Of a DNA stretch of 64,000 nt, positions 27,655 to 36,580 are shown one piece after another. Each line of letters starts with the position of its first letter. Position 1 is the stretch's first letter. The notes beneath the pieces are model-generated. The model did not search any database and was not told the DNA's origin. It saw nothing but the letters and a program-made list of their open reading frames with translations. The stretch covers positions 2,166,501 to 2,230,500 of the forward strand of contig NC_015844.1 in NCBI RefSeq assembly GCF_000973105.1, in the 5' to 3' direction. A program made the position numbers and the translations under genes. This stretch comes from Zobellia galactanivorans (lineage in GTDB: Bacteria; Bacteroidota; Bacteroidia; Flavobacteriales; Flavobacteriaceae).

Positions 27655-28551
27655 TTAAATTTTTGTAATCGATAGTTCTTCATAGGCTAACCGAATTTGG
27701 TCTTCCCCGTATTTGCGCTCTAACCGCCTGATACTAAAATGGGCATGGGCCATATTTTGAAAGTGGTCGATAAATGCCAGGTTGATCGTAGCGCCACCGG
27801 CCGCCCCTACAATAGGTATGGCTTGTGCCACGAACTTTTCCGAGACCTGTACACTAAAACGGGATGCGACCTGTGCAATCAATTGAAGAAGCGGGTTTCC
27901 TGTTGTGTTTAAAAGAGAGGTCAGTGTTTTTCCGGCAATTCCACTAGCTCCTTTAACAGTGGAGCTAATCGCTATTCTTGTGGCGTAATATCCGGTGTCA
28001 AGGTGGTCGTCGTGTTTGCTTTTTCCTCCTAAGGCAAAAACCTGTAGGCAGGCTAATTGCGAATCGAGGGAGTTCAGGTCTTCGCCTTCACTACGGGCAA
28101 TATCCATAATGGAACGCATCATAAGCTTGGTGGCCAGTGTAAGGTCGACCGCAAAGGCCGTTACGCCTAGGGCCCCTCCTATGGCGCCCGATGAGGTCAC
28201 CAATGCCTTGTACAATTTGTTCGAAGGCGTGGTTTTGGCGTTTTTGTCCATTGAGATCAGATTGCTCTTCACCACCGTGTGCAGCACTTTGTAGGTAATT
28301 TGCTGTATTCGGTCACGTTGCTTTTGGGGAAGGAGTTGAATGCGGCTTTCTATAAGGTTGCCCATTTTGTTGAGGCCTTGCATGGCCCAGCCGATTTGCT
28401 CCATTTTTTGCTTGGCCTTATGGAGGGTGAGCAGGTCATCAGGAGCCAATTTTTTGTTCTCTATTTTCAAAGCGTCTATATTTTGGGTTCGGGCAGAACT
28501 AAAATAAGCATTCCCGAAGTTTATTGGGGGGTATAAGGTGTTTTTTGCCAC
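27655..28551 (-). CDS. EcsC family protein
   Basis: The 298-aa product belongs to the EcsC-like family: an amphipathic, Gly/Ala-rich central region (SSGAIGGALGVTAFAVDL, VGAAGGATINLAFIDHFQNMAHAHFSIRRLE) characteristic of these membrane-associated proteins. EcsC was named from the Bacillus ecs locus, but its biochemical role is unknown. The start is a GTG at 28551 (MAKNTLYPP); no better ATG lies nearby. It is divergent from hemJ with a 149-base intergenic region. Confidence 0.85.
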   Translation of the reverse strand: MAKNTLYPPINFGNAYFSSARTQNIDALKIENKKLAPDDLLTLHKAKQKMEQIGWAMQGLNKMGNLIESRIQLLPQKQRDRIQQITYKVLHTVVKSNLISMDKNAKTTPSNKLYKALVTSSGAIGGALGVTAFAVDLTLATKLMMRSIMDIARSEGEDLNSLDSQLACLQVFALGGKSKHDDHLDTGYYATRIAISSTVKGASGIAGKTLTSLLNTTGNPLLQLIAQVASRFSVQVSEKFVAQAIPIVGAAGGATINLAFIDHFQNMAHAHFSIRRLERKYGEDQIRLAYEELSITKI

Positions 28552-28667
28552 TGTATATTTTTCACGGCCTTGACAAAACTTCCCTTCTTATGGTTTGGGC
28601 TTGGTGCGGTACCTAACCTAATGTAAAAACCTTGTATGCTTATATGAACGGTGTTTGCAGTTTTGCC

Positions 28668-28675
28668 TAACTTTG
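28668..28675 (+). promoter_or_regulatory. candidate -7 promoter element for hemJ
   Basis: TAACTTTG on the plus strand fits TAnnTTTG, 33 bases before the hemJ TTG start. Confidence 0.45.
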
Positions 28676-28700
28676 GTCGATAATACTAAATCCCTGCCCT

Positions 28701-29243
28701 TTGTACGAATACGTTAAAGCCTTACATCTGATTTTTGTGATTACATGGTTCGCAGGTCTTTTCTATATACCTCGATTATTTATCTATCATATCGAAGCCT
28801 CGGAAAAAGCATCGCCCGAAAGGGAAATTCTGACCAAGCAGTTGCAGCTTATGGCCAAACGCCTTTGGTATATTATAACCTGGCCCTCGGCCGTATTGGC
28901 CGTATGTTTTGCCGTATGGTTATTGATTTTGGTCCCGGCATGGTTACAGCAACCTTGGATGCACGTAAAGCTCGCCTTTGTGCTTTTGTTGATTGTATAC
29001 CACCTGAAGACGCACCAAATTTTTAAGCAGCTGCAACGCGATGAGGTCAAGTACAGTTCAAAGTTCATGCGTATATTCAATGAAGGGGCCACCCTTATTT
29101 TGTTCGCCATAGTCTTCTTGGTGATATTGAAGAATGCCTTTAATTGGGTATTCGGTGTGGTTGGCATTATCGTACTTGGTATTTTGTTGATGCTCGGTAT
29201 TCGGTTGTATAAGCGTATCAGGGCTAAAAATCCGAAAGCATAG
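28701..29243 (+). CDS. hemJ: protoporphyrinogen IX oxidase HemJ (CopD/UPF0093 family)
   Basis: HemJ is the small membrane protoporphyrinogen oxidase that passes electrons to the respiratory chain. The 180-aa protein has four to five membrane helices, the conserved N-terminal KALHLIFVITWFAGLFYIPRLFIYH (His9 as a haem-ligand candidate) and the family stretch MAKRLWYIITWPSAVLAV. The start is TTG 28701, because the conserved sequence begins directly there and no ATG exists upstream in frame. With HemF and HemH in the window it completes the protoporphyrin branch, and no HemG or HemY is seen. Confidence 0.9.
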   Translation: MYEYVKALHLIFVITWFAGLFYIPRLFIYHIEASEKASPEREILTKQLQLMAKRLWYIITWPSAVLAVCFAVWLLILVPAWLQQPWMHVKLAFVLLLIVYHLKTHQIFKQLQRDEVKYSSKFMRIFNEGATLILFAIVFLVILKNAFNWVFGVVGIIVLGILLMLGIRLYKRIRAKNPKA

Positions 29244-29323
29244 GGATGTAAATTCTATAAGACCCAGGTCGGGGGAGTCGTTTTACGGGCCTGAAATTGT
29301 GTATAGAATGGCGTGATATTTGC

Positions 29324-29331
29324 TACCTTTG
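29324..29331 (+). promoter_or_regulatory. candidate -7 promoter element for the histidine kinase gene
   Basis: TACCTTTG on the plus strand fits TAnnTTTG. Transcription would start near 29338, which excludes the GTG at 29313 and supports a TTG start at 29349. Confidence 0.4.
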
Positions 29332-29348
29332 ATATAAACTCCAGACTT

Positions 29349-30800
29349 TTGTTTACAAAACTATCGCTAAGGTCGCGCATCTTCTTATCTATGATCCTAC
29401 TTGTGGTCGTAGCTTCTATTCTGATTGCCGGCGTTACCGTGTATCAGTATAAGGAACAATCGGAAGATTACCACAGGGACCGATTGGAGCGTAAAGAGGA
29501 ACAGGTACGCCAAAGCGTTGATTACGTGCTGAAGAAGACAACTTATCCGGTTACTACGGAAAACTTGGGAATGATTTTCAACGAAGAGATTTATCAAATC
29601 GCCAATGTCCAGAACCAAAGGCTCAACATATACGACCTAGACGGGCAATTGATCAAAAGCTCCCGTGCCATATTTGAGGTAGACTCGATAGCCAATTGTT
29701 TAGACCCTTATATCCTAGAGCGTTTGGAGACCAGTCCGACCAAACGCTTCGTAGACCAAAAAGCCTTGGCCGGAGACAACTATAAGGCTTCCTATACTTA
29801 TATCAATGACAAACGGTTTAAACCGATTGGTATTTTAAACTTGCCCTATTACGAAGACGATTCGTTCAACAATATGGAACTCAGGGAGTTCTTGCTGCGT
29901 TTGGCCGGGGTTTATTTTCTGATGTTGCTTATTGCCATTGGCTTGGCCTATTTTATATCTACATATATTACCCGTTCGCTCCAGACGATTTCAGATATGT
30001 TGGGCAAGACCGAGCTGCGGAAAAGAAACCAAAAAATATTGATCGACAACCCCAGCGAGGAAATTGAGAAGTTGGTTACGGCCTATAATGCCATGATAGA
30101 TGAGCTGGAACAAAGTGCTGTAAAATTGGCGCGTAGTGAAAGGGAGCAGGCCTGGCGTGAGATGGCCAAGCAGGTGGCCCATGAAATAAAGAATCCGTTG
30201 ACCCCGATGCGCTTAACGGTACAGAGTTTCGAACGCAAGTTCGACCCTAAAGATCCTAACATTGCTAGCAAGGTGGCCGAGTTTTCAAAATCGCTAATAC
30301 AGCAAATCGATACCATGAGCAGTATAGCCTCGGCCTTTTCCAACTTTGCCGAAATGCCTGCCCAGCAGAACGAAACGGTGAACATCGTTGAAATAGTACG
30401 CTTGGCCTTGGATATTTTTAATGAAGATTACATTCATTTTATTTCTCAGGAGGAAGAAATTATCACGAAATTAGACCGCACCCAGTTGATACGTGTGGTG
30501 ACCAATTTGGTGAAAAATGCCATTCAGGCCGTTCCGGAAGTAGAAGCGCCCCGAATTTTGGTCTCGGTGGTCTCAGATGGAAAATATGCTGAAATTAGTG
30601 TGGCAGATAACGGTATAGGTATTGAAGACGGCTTCAAGGAGAAAATATTCGAACCAAAGTTTACCACAAAATCAAGTGGAATGGGCCTAGGCCTGGGCAT
30701 GGTCAAAAATATAGTCGAAACCTATAACGGCTATATCGGATTTACCTCAAAACCCGGAAAAGGAACGGTATTTACGGTTAAATTCCCGCAGGTAAAATAA
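29349..30800 (+). CDS. membrane sensor histidine kinase, NtrY-like
   Basis: The 483-aa protein has a first TM helix (about 10-30), an extracytoplasmic sensor region of about 150 residues, a second TM (about 180-203), a HAMP linker, a HisKA domain with the phospho-acceptor His278 in QVAHEIKNPLTPMRL, and a HATPase domain (N box VTNLVKNAIQA, G1 DNGIGI, G2 GMGLGLGMV). The spelling of the H box is like NtrY-type kinases. No response regulator is adjacent, so it is an orphan here. The start is uncertain: GTG 29313 gives 12 extra non-conserved residues; TTG 29349 agrees with the promoter candidate. Confidence 0.9.
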   Translation: MFTKLSLRSRIFLSMILLVVVASILIAGVTVYQYKEQSEDYHRDRLERKEEQVRQSVDYVLKKTTYPVTTENLGMIFNEEIYQIANVQNQRLNIYDLDGQLIKSSRAIFEVDSIANCLDPYILERLETSPTKRFVDQKALAGDNYKASYTYINDKRFKPIGILNLPYYEDDSFNNMELREFLLRLAGVYFLMLLIAIGLAYFISTYITRSLQTISDMLGKTELRKRNQKILIDNPSEEIEKLVTAYNAMIDELEQSAVKLARSEREQAWREMAKQVAHEIKNPLTPMRLTVQSFERKFDPKDPNIASKVAEFSKSLIQQIDTMSSIASAFSNFAEMPAQQNETVNIVEIVRLALDIFNEDYIHFISQEEEIITKLDRTQLIRVVTNLVKNAIQAVPEVEAPRILVSVVSDGKYAEISVADNGIGIEDGFKEKIFEPKFTTKSSGMGLGLGMVKNIVETYNGYIGFTSKPGKGTVFTVKFPQVK

Positions 30801-30861
30801 CCTTGGTGCTGTAGCGAAAAAATGAAATTTTAAACAAGCATAACACTCAAAAACCCACTTC

Positions 30862-31641
30862 ATGAAATTCAATAACATCTTGGTAAATGATAAGGAGGCA
30901 ACGGCGATAGTAACCATTAATCGCCCTACAAAACTGAATGCCCTGAACCGCGAGACCATTCAAGAGCTGCACGATGCGTTCGAGGCCTTGGAAAAAGATA
31001 AAGGGGTCAAAGTCATAATTTTAACGGGAAGTGGGGAAAAGGCATTTGTTGCAGGAGCCGATATTTCCGAATTTGCGGATTTTTCAGAAAAGGAGGGAGG
31101 TAAGTTGTCGGCCAAGGGTCATAAACTACTTTTCGATTTTGTGGAAAACCTTTCGAAACCGGTAATTGCCGCAGTTAACGGTTTTGCCTTGGGAGGGGGA
31201 TTGGAGTTGGCCATGGCCTGTCACTTTAGGGTGGCTAGCCACAACGCAAGAATGGGCCTTCCCGAGGTGTCACTCGGTGTTATTCCAGGGTATGGGGGAA
31301 CCCAGCGTTTGCCACAACTTATCGGAAAGGGCAGGGCAATGGAACTCATTATGACCGCCAGTATGATCGATGTCGATCGTGCCTTGGGTTACGGATTGGT
31401 AAACCATGTCGTTTCTCAAGAACAATTGATCGAGTTCTGCCAAAAGCTGGCGAGCAAGATATCGAATAACTCACCCGTTGCCTTGAGTTATGCAATAAAA
31501 GCGGTAAATGCGGGTTTTAAGAACAGTAACGGATATGACGAAGAAATAAAGGCTTTCGGTGCCTGTTTTGGAACCGAGGACTTTAAGGAAGGTACCTCCG
31601 CCTTTTTGGAAAAGCGGAAGGCCGATTTTCCTGGAGAGTAG
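30862..31641 (+). CDS. enoyl-CoA hydratase / isomerase (crotonase family)
   Basis: This 259-aa crotonase has the CoA-oxyanion segments GEKAFVAGADISEF and NGFALGGGLELAMAC and the catalytic region MGLPEVSLGVIPGYGGTQRLP, with both catalytic Glu residues present, so true hydration of 2-enoyl-CoA (for example crotonyl-CoA) is plausible. It would work in fatty-acid or amino-acid degradation. It follows the histidine kinase by 61 bases and precedes an exported protein, without other beta-oxidation genes nearby, so the pathway cannot be fixed. Confidence 0.92.
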   Translation: MKFNNILVNDKEATAIVTINRPTKLNALNRETIQELHDAFEALEKDKGVKVIILTGSGEKAFVAGADISEFADFSEKEGGKLSAKGHKLLFDFVENLSKPVIAAVNGFALGGGLELAMACHFRVASHNARMGLPEVSLGVIPGYGGTQRLPQLIGKGRAMELIMTASMIDVDRALGYGLVNHVVSQEQLIEFCQKLASKISNNSPVALSYAIKAVNAGFKNSNGYDEEIKAFGACFGTEDFKEGTSAFLEKRKADFPGE

Positions 31642-31676
31642 CATATCCCCTTAACCCTACTTATTAAAACCTACTT

Positions 31677-33227
31677 ATGCGAACGCGAAGAAGCTTGACC
31701 GTACTGCTGTTTTTGGCAGCCCTAACTTTTTCAAAAGCACAGGAGATTCCTGTTGACTATAGACTTGGCGAGAATTATTCCGATAGGTATAAATATTCTA
31801 CCGTATTGACAATCGACCGTTCCGCCCAAGAACAGACCGTATTGGTGCGTACCTATTTCGGCGGCATGCCCTTGAGGCCCAAGGGCCATTTTATCGAGGT
31901 ATACGATACCGATTTAAATTTGGTGGCGGACTACAATTACAAATATGCCGGCAAACATATGGTCGACGGCTTTGTAAAGAACGGTCAGCTTTATTTGTTG
32001 GAATTGGTGTACGACCATAATGACGAAGCCTATAACTATGTGGTACACCAGAGTCCCTTAGACGAGTTTAACTTTACCGAAAGAAAACTGCTTTCCATTC
32101 CTTCCAAAGAGGTTTTGAACCCACTTGCGGTCAATAAGTACAACCGGAGCTTTGGCAACGGTTTTTCCACGGCCACGCATTTTACCGATGATCGATCGGC
32201 TTTTGCCGTTACCGTGCACCATCGTGAAGGGAAAAATGAGAAATACCATATTTATCTTTTCGGAACCGACTTAAAACTTCAGTTAGATTATGACTTTAGC
32301 AATTATATAGAGGAAAAGAACTATGCCTTCGAAAATATTGCGGTGTCCAAAGATCTTAAGGAACTGTATTTGATGGGGAAGGCTTTTTTCAAGAAAAGAA
32401 GGTTCGATGTCAAAGAAAGAAGGTTTCAGTATGAGCTGGTGCGTGTGGTCAAAGGAGGAAGCAAAACCCAAGAATTTGCCGATGCCGGAAGATTTCCCGA
32501 ATCGTTGAAGCCGGTATTGTTGGGCAATGACCTCAAAGTTGTCGGTTTCTATGCCGATAGAAAAGACAATCGGTACAACGGTTTGGTCTATTTTAATTTA
32601 GATGCCAATTCTTTGGTGATCAAGGCCAAAAAATACAATCCGTTTTCAGATCAGTTTATGCTCGATAAATTCGGTCGTGAGGTCGATGCGGAAATCAAGA
32701 ACCTTATTTTTAAGAGTGTGCACATAACCCCCAACAACGATATTCTCTTTAGTGCCGAGGAGTATTTTGTAACGGCGGGAGAAGATATCGGTACCGGGGC
32801 TACCAAAAAAGTAGATCGCTACCATTACAACGATATTGTATTGGCCAAACTCGATGCCTCCGGTACAATGGAGTGGGCCCGTAACATCAATAAGGCCGAG
32901 GTGACCCAAGGAGATGCCTCTTATGCTTCCTACACGGCGTATGGTCATGGGGAAGACATGTACTTCTTTATCAATTCGGGGGAAAATCCACAGAAAATGA
33001 GCAAAGAACGTATCCTGTTCAAACAAGGATTTAGCAGAAACCCCAATATGTTTGTCATTAAGGTAGATGCCGAAGGAGACCTTTCCTATAAAAAATTGGT
33101 AGACGATAAAGAGGTGCGATTGCCCATTATGGTGTCAAGGCCCTTTGTTGGCGAGGCTTCAAATCACCTGTTGTTCTACGCCAAGCGCGGTACCAAAAAG
33201 CAATTGGTGGAAGTAACTGTTAAATAG
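31677..33227 (+). CDS. exported protein of unknown function
   Basis: The 516-aa product has a signal peptide (RRSLTVLLFLAALTFSKAQ) and no lipobox. The mature part is beta-rich with many aromatic residues and repeated VYDTDLNLVADY- and FGTDLKLQLDYDF-like strands, which looks like a beta-propeller or beta-repeat protein, but no family is recognised. It lacks a T9SS sorting domain. It lies 35 bases after the crotonase gene. Confidence 0.8.
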   Translation: MRTRRSLTVLLFLAALTFSKAQEIPVDYRLGENYSDRYKYSTVLTIDRSAQEQTVLVRTYFGGMPLRPKGHFIEVYDTDLNLVADYNYKYAGKHMVDGFVKNGQLYLLELVYDHNDEAYNYVVHQSPLDEFNFTERKLLSIPSKEVLNPLAVNKYNRSFGNGFSTATHFTDDRSAFAVTVHHREGKNEKYHIYLFGTDLKLQLDYDFSNYIEEKNYAFENIAVSKDLKELYLMGKAFFKKRRFDVKERRFQYELVRVVKGGSKTQEFADAGRFPESLKPVLLGNDLKVVGFYADRKDNRYNGLVYFNLDANSLVIKAKKYNPFSDQFMLDKFGREVDAEIKNLIFKSVHITPNNDILFSAEEYFVTAGEDIGTGATKKVDRYHYNDIVLAKLDASGTMEWARNINKAEVTQGDASYASYTAYGHGEDMYFFINSGENPQKMSKERILFKQGFSRNPNMFVIKVDAEGDLSYKKLVDDKEVRLPIMVSRPFVGEASNHLLFYAKRGTKKQLVEVTVK

Positions 33228-33260
33228 GGACAAGGATAAACAATAATTGGATTTATTCCA

Positions 33261-33268
33261 TAAATTTG
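33261..33268 (+). promoter_or_regulatory. candidate -7 promoter element for the radical SAM gene
   Basis: TAAATTTG on the plus strand fits TAnnTTTG and supports the TTG start 18 bases further on at 33286. Confidence 0.4.
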
Positions 33269-33285
33269 GAGTAAATCCAATTATA

Positions 33286-34359
33286 TTGAAATCCAAATCC
33301 TATATTAAAGGGAGGGGTGCACAACAGAATGTGCCCAATAAATTTCTTCAGAACATTTATGAAACCCGAGATGATTTTCTTGAATTTTGTCGGATAGAAG
33401 GAGAAGAAGCCGATAAGAACAAGACCCAATACATTCCTATCTTTCCGAAGACCATAGTCAATAAGGTCAACAGTCCCGATGTGGGAATGGCCTATTCCAT
33501 GAATCCTTATCAAGGTTGTGAGCATGGTTGTATTTATTGCTATGCCCGAAATACCCATGAGTTTTGGGGGTATAGTGCAGGACTTGATTTTGAACGGAAA
33601 ATCTTAATTAAGAAGGATGCCCCAAAACTGCTAGAGGCCCAATTGAGAAACAAGCGCTGGCAAGCGAGGACCATTGTACTTTCCGGCAATACGGATTGCT
33701 ATCAACCCGCAGAGAAAAAGTTTGAAATTACCCGTGCCTGCCTCAAAATCTTCCTGAAATACAGACATCCCGTTGGTATTATTACCAAGAACGCTTTGGT
33801 CCTGCGTGACCTAGATGTACTGAAGGAACTGGCGAAAGACCGGTTAATTGCCGTTAATGTTTCGGTCACTTCGTTGTCTGAGGAAACAAGACGCATTCTA
33901 GAGCCAAGGACGACCACCATTAAAAAACGCTTGGAGACCATTCGTGTATTATCTGAAAACAACATTCCTGTAAACGCCATGCTGGCGCCGATTATTCCTG
34001 GAATCAACAGTCATGAAATCATGAACTTGGCCAAGGCGGTTTCCGACAATGGTGCAAAATCATTCGGTTTTACCGTAGTTCGTTTAAACGGCGCCATAGG
34101 TGAGGTCTTTACGGACTGGATCCGTAAAACCTTACCTGATAAAGCTGATAAGGTATTGCATCAAATCGAGGAATGTCACGGGGGCACGTTGAACGATAGT
34201 CGTTTCGGAATTCGCAGTCGGGGCGAGGGCAAGATAGCGACGCAAATTCATGATTTGATGCGTTTGGCGCGTCATACGTATTTTAAAAACAAGTCTTTTC
34301 CTCCCCTAAACCATGAATTGCACGAGCAATTTAAAGATGGGCAGTTAAAATTGTTTTGA
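33286..34359 (+). CDS. PA0069 family radical SAM protein
   Basis: The 357-aa protein carries the radical-SAM cluster motif CX3CX2C at C78, C82 and C85 (YQGCEHGCIYCYARN), then GNTDCYQPAEKKFEITR, as in the Rv2578c/PA0069 family related to spore photoproduct lyase. The reaction is unknown. The start is set at TTG 33286 (MKSKSYIKGRGAQ), where similarity would begin; the TTG at 33247 overlaps the promoter candidate. It ends 66 bases before the porin-like gene. Confidence 0.88.
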   Translation: MKSKSYIKGRGAQQNVPNKFLQNIYETRDDFLEFCRIEGEEADKNKTQYIPIFPKTIVNKVNSPDVGMAYSMNPYQGCEHGCIYCYARNTHEFWGYSAGLDFERKILIKKDAPKLLEAQLRNKRWQARTIVLSGNTDCYQPAEKKFEITRACLKIFLKYRHPVGIITKNALVLRDLDVLKELAKDRLIAVNVSVTSLSEETRRILEPRTTTIKKRLETIRVLSENNIPVNAMLAPIIPGINSHEIMNLAKAVSDNGAKSFGFTVVRLNGAIGEVFTDWIRKTLPDKADKVLHQIEECHGGTLNDSRFGIRSRGEGKIATQIHDLMRLARHTYFKNKSFPPLNHELHEQFKDGQLKLF

Positions 34360-34364
34360 GTTCA

Positions 34365-34377
34365 TGTTAACCTTTTT
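34365..34377 (+). promoter_or_regulatory. TGTTAACCTTTTT element upstream of the outer-membrane barrel gene
   Basis: The 13-mer is identical to one at 48332-48344 and differs by one base from one at 53266-53278, each 37-48 bases before the start codon of an exported-protein gene. It is probably a promoter or regulator site shared by these genes. Confidence 0.45.
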
Positions 34378-34425
34378 ATCTGTGCGGCACTAACAAGGGA
34401 AACAGTTAAATAAAATATGTAAATT

Positions 34426-34986
34426 ATGAAAAAACTAGGATTCTTATTGACCGCACTTTTCGCTTTGACCATTGGCCATGCCCAAGATTTCGGTATTGGG
34501 GTAAAAGGAGGTATTAACGTGGCTTCCATAGGCGGAAGCGCCTATTCGGGCCTAGGTAGTTTGGGTACTAAGGTGAGTTTTCATTTAGGAGGGGTCGCCG
34601 AGTTTTCTATATCGGAAAAAATGGCGGTACAACCAGAACTTTTGTTCTCTTCCCAAGGAACGAATTGGAGTTATGGTACTGGAGATAATAACCTGAATTT
34701 AGATTATATCAACCTGCCGATTTTAGGGAAGTATTACTTTTTAGAGGGACTTAGTGCCGAAGCTGGGCCATTGGTGGGCTTTTTGATAGCTACAAACGAA
34801 GATGACGATGATCGTTTTAATAAGTTGGACGTTGCTTTTGCTATTGGGGCTTCGTACAAACTGAACGACCATATCTTTTTCAGCCTTCGGTACAACAAAG
34901 GTATTGCCAACATCAATGGCGATTCGTATACGGGGGGCAATAGCCAGAACAACGTATTTCAGCTTTCGGCCGGTTACGCCTTTTAA
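34426..34986 (+). CDS. small outer-membrane beta-barrel protein (porin family / PorT-like)
   Basis: The 186-aa protein has a signal peptide (MKKLGFLLTALFALTIGHAQ) and alternating hydrophobic strands of an eight-stranded barrel: FGIGVKGGINVA, VSFHLGGVAEFSI, MAVQPELLFSSQG, and a C-terminal QLSAGYAF ending in an aromatic residue. This is the common outer-membrane beta-barrel family of Bacteroidota. The ligand or role is unknown. The leader carries the TGTTAACCTTTTT element. Confidence 0.88.
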   Translation: MKKLGFLLTALFALTIGHAQDFGIGVKGGINVASIGGSAYSGLGSLGTKVSFHLGGVAEFSISEKMAVQPELLFSSQGTNWSYGTGDNNLNLDYINLPILGKYYFLEGLSAEAGPLVGFLIATNEDDDDRFNKLDVAFAIGASYKLNDHIFFSLRYNKGIANINGDSYTGGNSQNNVFQLSAGYAF

Positions 34987-35008
34987 TCAGGTTCAGGTAA
35001 AATAGAAG

Positions 35009-35053
35009 AAGCGCAATAGTGATTCCTTTTTGAGAGGTTTCCTTATTGCGCTT
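35009..35053. terminator. bidirectional terminator-like hairpin between convergent genes
   Basis: A perfect 10-bp stem AAGCGCAATA / TATTGCGCTT with a 25-base loop lies between the convergent barrel and oxidoreductase genes. T-rich sequence follows on both strands, though without a long uninterrupted tract. Confidence 0.55.
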
Positions 35054-35080
35054 ATTACTATTTGTTAAGTTTTTTATTTC

Positions 35081-36505
35081 CTATTTTAATTCCCAGCCTT
35101 TGCGGTACTTGCCCTTTACCCATTCATTGGCCAAGTCCCAGTTGGTGACTTTCATGTTGGCACCGTCCCATAGGATTTTTCTTCTTCCGGGATAATCGAA
35201 AGGATCCCAATCACCGAGTTTTTTACCTTCTTTCAGTTTCTTGTACTGGAATGCCTTAATGGCCAAATTGCCCATTAATACAGCTTCGGTCAAGGGTCCT
35301 GACTTTTTAAAGTCCGATGAGGTTTCGCTTCCGTTTAAACAACCCTCTACAAAGTTTCTTTGGTGGCCTTCTACATCCCCATCAATTCGTTTTAGGTAGG
35401 GTGCGGGCGCTTTGAACATATCCATGTTCTTGCTGGGGAGCAATCGGGCATTTCGGGAATAGGTGTCTGTTACCAAAATACCTTTGGTTCCATAGAACAC
35501 CGAGCCTCCTCCGCCATCGCCGATAGTTTCGCCATCGGCCAATTCATCCGGTAGGTCGGGCATAAGTCCGCCATCGTACCAGTTCAAGGCAATATCGCCA
35601 TGCTGTTCCGTATTGAATTTTAATCTTACTATGGAGGAAGCGGGGCAAGATTCGCTATAATCAGCTTCAATAAAATCGCCTACCCAGTTCGTAGTACAGC
35701 TAGCTTCCGCTTCAGTAGGGTAACCTAGGCCAAGTACGCTAAATGGCGTTTCCATAATATGGCATCCCATATCGCCAAGGGCTCCGGTTCCAAAGTCCCA
35801 GAAACCTCTCCATTTAAAGGGAAGGTAGGCGGCGTTGTAATCACGTTGTGCGGCTACACCTAGCCAAAGGTCCCAATCAAGACCTTTTGGAACACGTTGT
35901 TTTTCGGTAGGCGCAGGAACGCCTTGCGGCCATACGGGGCGGTTTGTCCAGCAGTCTACTTTGTATACTTTTCCAATAATACCGGAGTCTATCCATTCTT
36001 TGGCCTCACGGCTGCCATCACTTGAAGCTCCTTGGTTTCCCATTTGGGTAACGATTCCGTGTTCTTGGGCCACTTTGGTCATCAGACGTGCTTCATTGAT
36101 GTTATGCGTCAAGGGTTTCTCTACATAAGCGTGCTTTTTGGCGCGCATGAACGGTAATGCTATAGAGGCATGCATATGGTCGGGAGTGGCCACCATAATG
36201 GCATCGATGTCCTTAAGATGCTTATCGTATACCTTTCTATAATCTTTGTACTTTTTAGCTTTAGGGTATTTCTCGTAGGTACCTGCCGCCCTTCGGTCAT
36301 CAACATCGCATAGTGTTACGAACTTTACTTTTCCGGTGTCGTTTAAACCCCTGATTACTCCTGCTCCTCGCCCTCCTACTCCAAAGGCGCCCATATAGAG
36401 CGTGTCACTTGGGGCAACGTGGTTCTTGCCCATAACAAAACTGGGTACGATGGAAAATACGGTAGAGGCCGCAGCGGCATTCTTGATAAACTTTCTTCTT
36501 TGCAT
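35081..36505 (-). CDS. Gfo/Idh/MocA family oxidoreductase with Tat-type signal
   Basis: The 474-aa protein starts MQRRKFIKNAAAASTVFSIV, a twin-arginine-type signal, so export after cofactor binding is likely. The Rossmann segment MGAFGVGGRGAGVI and the family motif EKPLTHNINEARLM are visible, plus the C-terminal ESCPASSIVRLKF and WYDGGLMPDLP. Members of this secreted group act on sugars or sugar alcohols with tightly bound NAD(P). ATG 36505 is preferred over a TTG two codons upstream. It is followed by no gene on its strand, and a hairpin lies after it. Confidence 0.9.
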   Translation of the reverse strand: MQRRKFIKNAAAASTVFSIVPSFVMGKNHVAPSDTLYMGAFGVGGRGAGVIRGLNDTGKVKFVTLCDVDDRRAAGTYEKYPKAKKYKDYRKVYDKHLKDIDAIMVATPDHMHASIALPFMRAKKHAYVEKPLTHNINEARLMTKVAQEHGIVTQMGNQGASSDGSREAKEWIDSGIIGKVYKVDCWTNRPVWPQGVPAPTEKQRVPKGLDWDLWLGVAAQRDYNAAYLPFKWRGFWDFGTGALGDMGCHIMETPFSVLGLGYPTEAEASCTTNWVGDFIEADYSESCPASSIVRLKFNTEQHGDIALNWYDGGLMPDLPDELADGETIGDGGGGSVFYGTKGILVTDTYSRNARLLPSKNMDMFKAPAPYLKRIDGDVEGHQRNFVEGCLNGSETSSDFKKSGPLTEAVLMGNLAIKAFQYKKLKEGKKLGDWDPFDYPGRRKILWDGANMKVTNWDLANEWVKGKYRKGWELK

Positions 36506-36580
36506 CTTCAATAATTGGATTATGGTTCTGGAATTGAAGGTACAAAAAAATGTAAAAGAGAAAGGGAATGCAGGGCTTTC

